From: Castellaniella sp034007085 | GTDB taxonomy: Bacteria; Pseudomonadota; Gammaproteobacteria; Burkholderiales; Burkholderiaceae_B | Reading direction: 5' to 3' | Length of the DNA: 8,041 nucleotides | NCBI RefSeq assembly: GCF_034007085.1 | Contig: NZ_JAVERO010000103.1 | Coordinates: forward strand, 1-8,041 | Shown: piece by piece, positions 1 through 7,027 of the stretch | Layout of the letters: each line of letters starts with the position of its first letter | Position numbering within the stretch: the stretch's first letter is position 1 | Notes under the pieces: model-generated | Seen by the model: the letters and a program-made list of their open reading frames with translations, nothing else | What the model was told of the DNA's origin: nothing | The model's database searches: none | Translations under genes and position numbers: made by a program

Positions 1-2
1 AC

Positions 3-466
3 ATTTGGCAGAGAACCTCGCTGTCTCGCCGTCAGTTCGCCACGCTGTACCTAGCGCCATTGCACCGCTATGCCGAGCTGGTCCAGGCTTTCCCGGCATC
101 CGAAGCGCATCACCACGCCTACCCAGGCGGCATGCTCGACCACGGCCTGGAAATCGTCGCCTACGCGCTCAAGCTGCGGCAGTCCCATCTGCTTCCCATC
201 GGCGCCAGCCCCGAAGACCAGGCAGCGCAAGCCGAAGCCTGGACCGCCGCCGTCGCCTATGCCGCACTGCTGCACGACATCGGTAAGATCGCCGTCGATC
301 TGCACATCGAACTGGTCGACGGCAGCATCTGGCACCCGTGGCACGGCCCGCTGCACCAGCCATACCGCTTCCGCTACCGCGATGATCGCGAGTATCGGCT
401 CCACAGCGCCGCGACAGGCTTGCTCTACCGGCAACTGCTCGACCGCGAAATCCTGGACTGGCTCAG
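3..466 (+). pseudogene. ICE-type MobH (TraI_2) relaxase, fragment truncated at 3' end by IS remnant
   Basis: This is an internal piece of the conjugative relaxase that nicks DNA at the origin of transfer in integrative conjugative elements. The frame is already open at base 3, so the gene began left of the window; there is no reason to start at the internal TTG at 60. It shows the HD-type metal-binding layout of the TraI_2 domain: a HHH cluster near codon 36 (base 108), PGGMLDHGLE after it, and LLHDIGK with His/Asp codons at 273-278, followed by the IWHPWHGP and RYRDDREY stretches common to this family. Homology-like sequence stops at DWLS (456-467). Beyond that the frame reads non-homologous residues to a stop at 549-551, because another frame there encodes IstB. 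Inference: a deletion or IS-mediated rearrangement removed the rest. It is almost surely non-functional. The family call is strong; assignment to the ICEclc/PFGI-like branch is tentative. Confidence 0.8.
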
Positions 467-664
467 CGCTACGAGCACACCAGCATCATCGTCACCAGCA
501 ATCTACCCTTCAGCCAGTGGTCCTCGTGCTTCGCAGAAGATCAGACGCTGACCGCCGCCTTGCTCGACCGCCTGCTGCACCACGCCCATATCGTACAGAT
601 CGCCGGGGAAAGCTACTGGCTCAAGGACAAGCGTAAGGCTGGGAATATCAAGATCAGGAACTAG
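467..664 (+). pseudogene. istB: C-terminal remnant of IS21-family IstB-like ATPase
   Basis: Frame 2 from 467 to the TAG at 662-664 encodes about 65 residues starting RYEHTSIIVTSNLPF, followed by TAALLDRLLHHAHIVQIAGESYWLKDKR. These are the sensor/arginine-finger end of IstB, the AAA+ helper that regulates IS21-family transposition. The Walker A and B parts and the whole istA transposase are missing, so this is a 5'-truncated pseudogene. It is directly joined, in another frame, to the relaxase fragment. The coding end lies 78 bases before the IS tip, the normal arrangement for the istB side of an IS21 element. No start codon or ribosome site belongs to it. Confidence 0.85.
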
Positions 665-680
665 GTTTTTGGACGCCGGG

Positions 681-704
681 GTGGGTCAGGTTTACTCCGA
701 CGAT
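681..704 (+). repeat. IS21 subterminal repeat, inner copy
   Basis: It begins GTGGGTCAG and matches the outer copy at 715-738 in 19 of 24 positions, 34 bases apart. Shared blocks are GTGGGTCAG, TTT and CCGACG. Such multiple end repeats are known transposase-binding sites in IS21-family elements. Confidence 0.7.
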
Positions 705-714
705 TCCGATGAAA

Positions 715-738
715 GTGGGTCAGTTTTCAGCCGACGTT
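715..738 (+). repeat. IS21 terminal repeat, outer copy
   Basis: This second copy of the GTGGGTCAG...CCGACG motif abuts the tip TTGACA at 737-742. It is the direct-repeat partner of 681-704. Confidence 0.7.
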
Positions 739-750
739 GACAGCTAGTTT

Positions 751-1059
751 ATGGCGAAGTCAAAAACCCCTTATAGCGTCATCTGGCGACCGATTGCCGA
801 AACCGATTTGGACAGCATCATTGACTATATCGCCCAGGACAGCCCCGCCCGCGCCAAGAAGTTTGGTCAGGAGCTACGCGTCAAGACAAAGCCGCTTGCC
901 GAGTTCCCCAATGTGGGTCGCATAGGGCGCCCTGGCTTACCTGATTGGTTGCGAGAGCTGGTGGTCCACAAAGACCACATCATTTTTTATCGGGTGCTGG
1001 ATGAATCCCGCAGCGTTGAAATTTTGCGAGCGAAACACGCGGCGCAACAAATGCCGTGA
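751..1059 (+). CDS. RelE/ParE-family toxin, apparently without antitoxin
   Basis: A full-length (102 aa) toxin of type II toxin-antitoxin systems; ParE-type members poison DNA gyrase, RelE-type members cleave mRNA on the ribosome. Family marks in order: WRPIAETDLDSIIDYIAQD at residues 11-29, FPNVGRIGRPG near residues 50-60, RELVVHKDHIIFYRV in the central strands, and the C-terminal EILRAKHAAQQMP ending, typical of the ParE/RelE superfamily. Start ATG at 751 fits the usual N-terminus, but there is no Shine-Dalgarno sequence before it, because the IS end lies only 8 bases upstream (742). The antitoxin gene, normally directly upstream and often overlapping, is missing there and is not found downstream. 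Inference: the antitoxin was lost with the IS insertion or deletion, and the TAG at 745-747 could be what is left of it. Expression is probably low. ParE versus RelE activity cannot be decided from sequence. Confidence 0.85.
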   Translation: MAKSKTPYSVIWRPIAETDLDSIIDYIAQDSPARAKKFGQELRVKTKPLAEFPNVGRIGRPGLPDWLRELVVHKDHIIFYRVLDESRSVEILRAKHAAQQMP

Positions 1060-1176
1060 AATCAATCCCAGCACGCCAACGCCGGTTGTCCCAGAAGGGC
1101 AGGCAGCGCGATGCTGTGGCGCTGGTGCCCGCCATGCTGCTGGTGGTGCGCGTGGTCAAGCGCTCGCGTGGTTGCT

Positions 1177-1779
1177 TCATGCGGCCGCGAGTTCTTCGCG
1201 GCGCTGGATGATGCGCGACACGAGCCCGTAGGAAACCGCTTCCTCGGCCGGCATCCACAGATCGCGCTCGATGTCCTGCATCACGCGGTCCAGGGGCTGG
1301 CCGGTCTCGCGCGCGATGACCTGGGCAATGCGTTCCCGGGCCTTGATGATCTCCCTGGCCTGGATGGCAATATCGCTGGCGGGGCCACCGGCGCCACCGC
1401 TGGGCTGGTGGATCAGGAATCGGGTCTGCGGCAAGCAGAAACGCCGCTCGCGGGGCGCGCCCAGGTAGAGATGGGTGGCCGCGCTGCCGACCCATCCCGT
1501 GCCCACCATGTTGACGGGCGAGGAAACGAAGCGCACGACATCATGGATCGCATCGCCCGATTCCAGGTGGCCGCCCGGCGAAGATACGATCATGGTGATC
1601 GGTGCGCTGGATTCTGCGTCCAGCGCCAGGAGCTTGCGGACGGTTTCCGAGGCCAGCGTATCTGTCACGGTGCCGAACACGAGCACCATCCGTGCGCGAA
1701 AGGCTTTTTCTTCCAGAAAGGGGCTGGCGCCGCCTGGCTGGGCTGCGGGTGGCGAGGACTCGGTTTGGCAGGTGAACAT
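1177..1779 (-). CDS. ClpP-like serine peptidase (S14 family)
   Basis: A 200-residue protein related to the proteolytic subunit of Clp protease, a cytoplasmic barrel that degrades proteins fed by an AAA+ unfoldase. The family's catalytic triad can be placed: Ser99 in GWVGSAATH, His124 in FLIHQP (25 residues later, as in classical ClpP), and Asp169 in QDIERD. SSPGGHLESGDAIHD (residues 66-80) and PAEEAVSYGLV near the end also match. The Ser context is GSAA rather than the usual ASMG, so this is a divergent ClpP-like branch and not the housekeeping copy. Start chosen at 1779 because GGAG stands 9 bases upstream; the frame extends to 1905 but would cross the promoter. No ClpA/ClpX/ClpK ATPase is in the window. 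It is last in the minus-strand series and has its own SoxR-like promoter. The stop overlaps an ATG at 1180-1178 (ATGA). Confidence 0.88.
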   Translation of the reverse strand: MFTCQTESSPPAAQPGGASPFLEEKAFRARMVLVFGTVTDTLASETVRKLLALDAESSAPITMIVSSPGGHLESGDAIHDVVRFVSSPVNMVGTGWVGSAATHLYLGAPRERRFCLPQTRFLIHQPSGGAGGPASDIAIQAREIIKARERIAQVIARETGQPLDRVMQDIERDLWMPAEEAVSYGLVSRIIQRREELAAA

Positions 1780-1849
1780 GAATAGAGGCTCCGGAGATTT
1801 CAGCGATGGTATTGAAGACGCGCGCATCCTGGGGTGCACACGCCACCAC

Positions 1850-1880
1850 AGGATAAAACCTAAGGTTAACTTCAGGTCAA
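1850..1880 (-). promoter_or_regulatory. SoxR-type promoter/operator of the clpP-like gene
   Basis: On the minus strand, -35 TTGACC (1880-1875), a 19-bp spacer and -10 TATCCT (1855-1850) form the over-long spacing used by MerR-family activators. The spacer holds a dyad CCTGAAGTTAACCTTAGG (1876-1859), with 8 of 10 symmetric half-site positions, matching the E. coli SoxR box CCTCAAGTTAACTTGAGG in 15 of 18 positions. An intact soxR lies 3.3 kb away. The expected transcript start is near 1842, giving a leader of about 60 bases before the ATG at 1779. Regulation by SoxR is inferred, and another MerR-type protein is possible. Confidence 0.7.
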
Positions 1881-1895
1881 GCGCAGTGATAGTCA

Positions 1896-1923
1896 GCCCG
1901 GGCAAGGCGGCCTTTGCCCGGGC
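1896..1923. terminator. GC-rich hairpin between copZ and clpP-like gene
   Basis: The arms GCCCGGGCAAGG and CCTTTGCCCGGGC form a long stem with one bulge, sitting between the copZ stop (1941) and the clpP-like -35 (1880). No T-run follows on either strand, so it is not a classical intrinsic terminator. It may end or stabilise the copZ transcript. Confidence 0.4.
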
Positions 1924-1940
1924 CGGCAGCCCGCTCGCGT

Positions 1941-2135
1941 TCAGTGCTCACGCGGGGGAAAGCCCGCTTCACGCAGCGCGGCGGCGATTTGGGCTTCGGA
2001 TGCCGTGGTCTGCACCTGGACCGTGCGGTTTGGCGGATCGGCGATGACGCTGGCGGCGGGGTCGATCCCCTGGATCACCTTGGTCACCGTGCGGGCGCAA
2101 CCGCCGCAGGTCATGTCATCGAGATGGAATTGCAT
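1941..2135 (-). CDS. copZ: Copper chaperone, single heavy-metal-associated (HMA) domain
   Basis: A 64-residue cytoplasmic HMA protein that carries Cu(I) and passes it to CopA or to CueR. The Cu-binding MTCGGC motif puts the two cysteines at residues 10 and 13, followed by the family's helix ARTVTKVIQGIDP and strand VQVQTT; the ending AALREAGF is also typical. Length is normal for CopZ/Atx1-like proteins. Start ATG at 2135 has AGGAG seven bases upstream. The gene follows cueR on the same strand and has its own CueR-like promoter overlapping the cueR stop. A mercury (MerP) role is unlikely, because the protein lacks a signal peptide and lies beside copA and cueR. Confidence 0.88.
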   Translation of the reverse strand: MQFHLDDMTCGGCARTVTKVIQGIDPAASVIADPPNRTVQVQTTASEAQIAAALREAGFPPREH

Positions 2136-2167
2136 GAAAAACTCCTTTTGGGGTCGAAATATCGGTC

Positions 2168-2198
2168 AGTGTGGGGCTTGACATGATGGCAAGGTCAA
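2168..2198 (-). promoter_or_regulatory. CueR-type promoter/operator of copZ
   Basis: Minus strand -35 TTGACC (2198-2193), a 19-bp spacer and a poor -10, CACACT (2173-2168). The dyad ACCTTGCCATCATGTCAAGC (2195-2176) resembles the copA operator in this window and CueR sites in general. The -35 overlaps the TGA stop of cueR (2197-2195). The weak -10 suggests strong dependence on activator distortion. Confidence 0.62.
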
Positions 2199-2623
2199 GG
2201 GGACTGTCGGCGTTCAGGGGCAGCGCAGCCATGGCCGGATCGTTCCAGGGAATCCAGGATCGGGCAGTCGGGGCGCTCGTCGCCGGCGCATTGGCCGACC
2301 AGGGTCCGGAGCGTGCCGGCCAATTGCCGCATATTGTCGATACGCCGGTCCAGTTCGGCGATGTGCGCCTCGGCCAGGCGCTTGACATCGGCGCTCTGGC
2401 GCGATTGGTCGTTCCAGAGGTTCAGCAGATCGCCGATCTCGGCCACTGAAAATCCCAGGTCACGGGCGCGGCTGATGAAGCGCAGCCGGTGGACATCGGT
2501 CTGGGCATAGCTGCGATAGCCGGATTCGGTCCGCGCCGCGGGCGGGATGAGTCCGATCTGCTCGTAGTAGCGGATCATCTTGGCGGACACATTCGAGGCC
2601 CTGGATGCTTCGCCGATGTTCAT
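2195..2623 (-). CDS. cueR: Cu(I)-responsive MerR-family transcriptional activator CueR
   Basis: A 142-residue MerR-family protein that senses cytoplasmic Cu(I) and activates copper-export promoters by untwisting the 19-bp spacer. The N-terminal winged helix MNIGEASRASNVSAKMIRYY is followed by IGLIPPAARTESGYRSY; the dimerisation helix runs from about residue 80 to 110. The metal loop has Cys112 and Cys120 (CAGDERPDCPI), and Ser77 is present, the residue found in MerR proteins selective for +1 ions. The C-terminal tail GHGC with an extra Cys133 is common in CueR-like proteins. Start ATG at 2623 has AGGAG about 8 bases upstream. It begins 15 bases after the copA stop, so it is probably co-transcribed with copA and autoregulated. 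HmrR is an alternative name. Confidence 0.92.
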   Translation of the reverse strand: MNIGEASRASNVSAKMIRYYEQIGLIPPAARTESGYRSYAQTDVHRLRFISRARDLGFSVAEIGDLLNLWNDQSRQSADVKRLAEAHIAELDRRIDNMRQLAGTLRTLVGQCAGDERPDCPILDSLERSGHGCAAPERRQSP

Positions 2624-2638
2624 GACGGTTCTCCTGGT

Positions 2639-5134
<2,496 letters not shown>

Positions 5135-5170
5135 GGTGGATTTCCCATCGTTGGCATTCAAGATGGGATC

Positions 5171-5201
5171 AGCGTAAAGCTTACCATCATGGGAAGGTCA
5201 A
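5171..5201 (-). promoter_or_regulatory. CueR-type promoter/operator of copA-cueR
   Basis: Minus strand -35 TTGACC (5201-5196), a 19-bp spacer and -10 TACGCT (5176-5171). The dyad at 5198-5178 starts ACCTTCCCAT and matches its inverted half in 8 of 10 positions. TTGACCTTCC closely resembles the E. coli copA promoter bound by CueR. It lies just past the soxR stop (5218) and gives a leader of about 30 bases to the copA ATG. Confidence 0.82.
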
Positions 5202-5217
5202 GCCTGGACGCTCGTTC

Positions 5218-5679
5218 TCAAGCCCGTTCCAGGATGCGCGGTCCGGGTCCCTGCTCTCCGAGCGCGTCCTGGGGATTGCGCAGGGGGCACTCGTCCAGCG
5301 ACAGACAGCCACAGCCGATGCAACTGTCCAGTTCGTCGCGCAGCCGGGTCAGCCGGGTGATGCGTTCATCCAGGTTGGCGCGCCAGTGCGAAGACAGTTC
5401 CCGCCATTGTGCCGCCGTGAGCTTGCTGCCCGGGGGATAGCGGCCCAGTGCTTCTTTGATTTCTTCCAGCGGGATGCCGGTGCGCTGGGCCACCTTGATC
5501 ACGGCGATGTAGCGCAGCACGACCGACGTGAACCGGCGCTGGTTGCCGGCATTGCGCGTGCTGGCGATCAGCCCTTTGGATTCATAGAAATGGATGGTGG
5601 ACACTGGCACGCCTGCGCGTTTGGCCACTTCGCCTACGGTGAGCAGTCGCGAGAAATCGATCGGTTTCCTGGGAATCAT
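5218..5679 (-). CDS. soxR: Redox-sensing [2Fe-2S] MerR-family activator SoxR
   Basis: A 153-residue cytoplasmic regulator whose iron-sulfur cluster is oxidised by redox-cycling compounds, superoxide or nitric oxide, turning on target promoters. It is collinear with E. coli SoxR throughout: LLTVGEVAKRAGVPVSTIHFYESKGLI (residues 12-38), then RNAGNQRRF, IKVAQRTGIPLEEI, and the four cluster ligands Cys120, Cys123, Cys125 and Cys131 in CIGCGCLSLDECPLRNP. The end GEQGPGPRILE is also conserved. The start at 5679 agrees with the family length, though the ribosome site is weak (AGG about 10 bases upstream). It is divergent from the RND operon, and its start lies 4 bases from that promoter's -35, so SoxR binding there may also repress soxR. 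No soxS is present, as expected outside enterics, where SoxR acts directly on pumps. Confidence 0.96.
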   Translation of the reverse strand: MIPRKPIDFSRLLTVGEVAKRAGVPVSTIHFYESKGLIASTRNAGNQRRFTSVVLRYIAVIKVAQRTGIPLEEIKEALGRYPPGSKLTAAQWRELSSHWRANLDERITRLTRLRDELDSCIGCGCLSLDECPLRNPQDALGEQGPGPRILERA

Positions 5680-5682
5680 GGC

Positions 5683-5713
5683 TTGACCTGAGCTTTACTT
5701 GAGGTTTTATAGT
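5683..5713 (+). promoter_or_regulatory. SoxR-box promoter of the RND efflux operon
   Basis: -35 TTGACC (5683-5688), a 19-bp spacer and -10 TATAGT (5708-5713). The box CCTGAGCTTTACTTGAGG at 5687-5704 matches the E. coli SoxR box in 14 of 18 positions, with the right half ACTTGAGG perfect. Its position between soxR and the pump makes SoxR control very likely. The expected transcript start is near 5720. Confidence 0.85.
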
Positions 5714-5727
5714 CCGTCGTGTCATGT

Positions 5728-5759
5728 CTGGCAAGACCCTGAGGGGTTGCCAGTCTTTT
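5728..5759 (+). terminator. Terminator-like hairpin in the RND operon leader
   Basis: The arms CTGGCAA (5728-5734) and TTGCCAG (5747-5753) pair perfectly, with a possible inner CCC/GGG pairing around a TGA loop, and are followed by TCTTTT (5754-5759). It lies only a few bases after the predicted transcript start and about 60 bases before the adaptor gene. It could be an attenuator or a 5' mRNA stabiliser. Function is inferred from structure only. Confidence 0.4.
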
Positions 5760-5818
5760 CAGGGATCCATCGGCCTCGCGGGGATGTCGCGCGGCCGTTT
5801 CTATGAGCGCGGACGTGC

Positions 5819-7027
5819 ATGCAAAACATGGTTGACAAGACGCTGGACTATTGCGGGCCGATGCAGTGGCGGCCAGATGCTGTTGGTGGGCAGGGCAATC
5901 GCTCGTGGCCTGGTGCAGTCAGGGCGGCCCGATCTTGCTTTCTGGTTCTGGCCGCTGTCTGCGCCATCGGTCTGGCAGGGTGTTCCTCCGGCGCGGATGG
6001 CGCAGGCGCCTGGCCAGTCACCAAGGTGGCCCTGGCCCCGGTCGAGCGTGCGCCGGCGCCGCGTGCGCTGCAGGGGGTTGGAGAACTGGAGGCTGTGCGG
6101 CAGGTGGAACTGGCCTCGGAGGCCGCGGGGCGCGTCACGCGCATCGCATTCACCTCCGGGCAGCGGGTGCGGCAAGGCGATCTGCTGGTGCAGCTCAATG
6201 ATGCGCCCGAGCAGGCCGAGCGCTTGCGGCTGCGTGCGCAACTGCGCAATGCCCAGACCGTGCTGGCGCGCACGCGCCGGCTGATCGCCGACCGGGTGGC
6301 CACGCAAGAACAGCTCGATCATGCCCAGGCTGCGCACGACATGGCGCAGGGTGAACTGCGCCGGATCGAGGCAGTCATCGCGCAGAAGGCGATCCGCGCA
6401 CCTTTTACAGGCACGATCGGCATTCGCCGGGTGCATGAGGGGCAATACCTGAATGCGGGCGAAGCGATCGCCAGCCTGGTCGATGCGCAGACCCTCAAGG
6501 TCAATTTCTCGCTGGATGAACGGGCCGCTGCGTGGGTGCAGCCGGGTCAACAGGTCGAACTCCGGGCCGATGCGTGGCCAGACCGGCGGTTCGAGGCGCA
6601 GGTGGCGGCCATCGATCCATTGATCGGCCCGTCGCGCATGTTGCAGGTGCAGGCCAGCCTGCCCAATGCGGACGGCCTGCTGCAGGCCGGCATGTTCGCC
6701 AATGTGCGTGTGTTGCGAGCGCAGCCCACGCTCGTGCTGGCGGTGCCGGAAACGGCAGTGACCTACACCGCCTATGGTCAGACCGTGTTCGTGGCCGAAG
6801 CCGGTGAGCAGCAGGGGTTGCGTGTGCGCCGCGTCGCCGTGCAGACGGGCGAACGCTGGGATGGCCGGGTGGAAATCGCTGCCGGCCTGAAGGCCGGCGA
6901 ACAGGTGGTGGTGTCCGGCCAGATCAAGTTGAGCGATGGCATGGTGGTCGAACCGATGGCGCATGATGCGCTGCGCGAGGATGCCATTTCGCCCGCTGCT
7001 GAAACCGCGCAGGAGCAGGTGTCATGA
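5819..7027 (+). CDS. RND efflux periplasmic adaptor (membrane fusion) lipoprotein, MexH/AcrA-like
   Basis: The periplasmic bridge of a tripartite efflux pump, linking the inner-membrane RND transporter to an outer-membrane channel. As read from 5819 (402 aa), a hydrophobic segment at residues 41-54 ends in the lipobox LAG-Cys55, so it should be cleaved and lipidated. The two lipoyl half-motifs (about residues 86-127 and 189-222, the second with APFTGTIGIRRV) flank an alpha-helical hairpin rich in Leu, Arg and Gln (about 130-187). The beta-barrel follows, then a membrane-proximal domain with LAVPETAV and SGQIKLSDGM. The start is uncertain: no good ribosome site precedes 5819, and ATGs at 5828 and 5861 are possible; all keep the lipobox. 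The stop overlaps the next start (ATGA), so translation is coupled. SoxR regulation and the soxR neighbour resemble mexGHI-type pumps, but no mexG is present. Confidence 0.9.
   Translation: MQNMVDKTLDYCGPMQWRPDAVGGQGNRSWPGAVRAARSCFLVLAAVCAIGLAGCSSGADGAGAWPVTKVALAPVERAPAPRALQGVGELEAVRQVELASEAAGRVTRIAFTSGQRVRQGDLLVQLNDAPEQAERLRLRAQLRNAQTVLARTRRLIADRVATQEQLDHAQAAHDMAQGELRRIEAVIAQKAIRAPFTGTIGIRRVHEGQYLNAGEAIASLVDAQTLKVNFSLDERAAAWVQPGQQVELRADAWPDRRFEAQVAAIDPLIGPSRMLQVQASLPNADGLLQAGMFANVRVLRAQPTLVLAVPETAVTYTAYGQTVFVAEAGEQQGLRVRRVAVQTGERWDGRVEIAAGLKAGEQVVVSGQIKLSDGMVVEPMAHDALREDAISPAAETAQEQVS

Larger units (their letters stand above)
467..742 (+). mobile_element. IS21-family insertion sequence, right-end remnant
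   Basis: The piece contains the istB tail and the complete right terminus. The terminus ends in TTGACA (737-742) with the terminal CA dinucleotide typical of IS21-family ends, and carries the repeated subterminal sites expected for IstA binding. The left end and istA are absent from the window, so the element cannot move by itself. No target duplication can be checked because only one end is present. The left limit is set at the last recognisable relaxase codon and is uncertain by a few bases. Confidence 0.75.

Noticed and set aside
60..551. Treating 60-551 as a complete small gene starting at TTG
   Set aside because: The frame is open to the window edge with family-like residues before 60, and residues after about 467 are an out-of-frame reading of IstB.
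1111..1785. Plus-strand 224-codon frame opposite the clpP-like gene
   Set aside because: It is a shadow of the ClpP-like coding strand, which has a complete catalytic triad and a promoter.
1780..1905. N-terminal extension of the clpP-like gene to the ATG at 1905
   Set aside because: It would run through the predicted promoter and dyad, adds 42 residues not seen in ClpP proteins, and the ATG at 1779 has a good ribosome site.
1941..2135. MerP-type mercury-binding protein
   Set aside because: It has no signal peptide and no mer genes nearby; copA and cueR next to it point to copper.
5135..5161. TTG start of copA at 5161
   Set aside because: It lies at the predicted transcript start and has no leader for a ribosome site; the ATG at 5134 is preferred.
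5724..6284. Plus-strand 186-codon frame overlapping the adaptor start
   Set aside because: It lacks family features, overlaps the adaptor in another frame and has shadow-like Arg/Trp/Ser composition.
5801..6964. 387-codon minus-strand frame opposite the adaptor gene
   Set aside because: Composition is His/Arg-rich shadow coding, whereas the plus strand encodes a clear lipoprotein adaptor.
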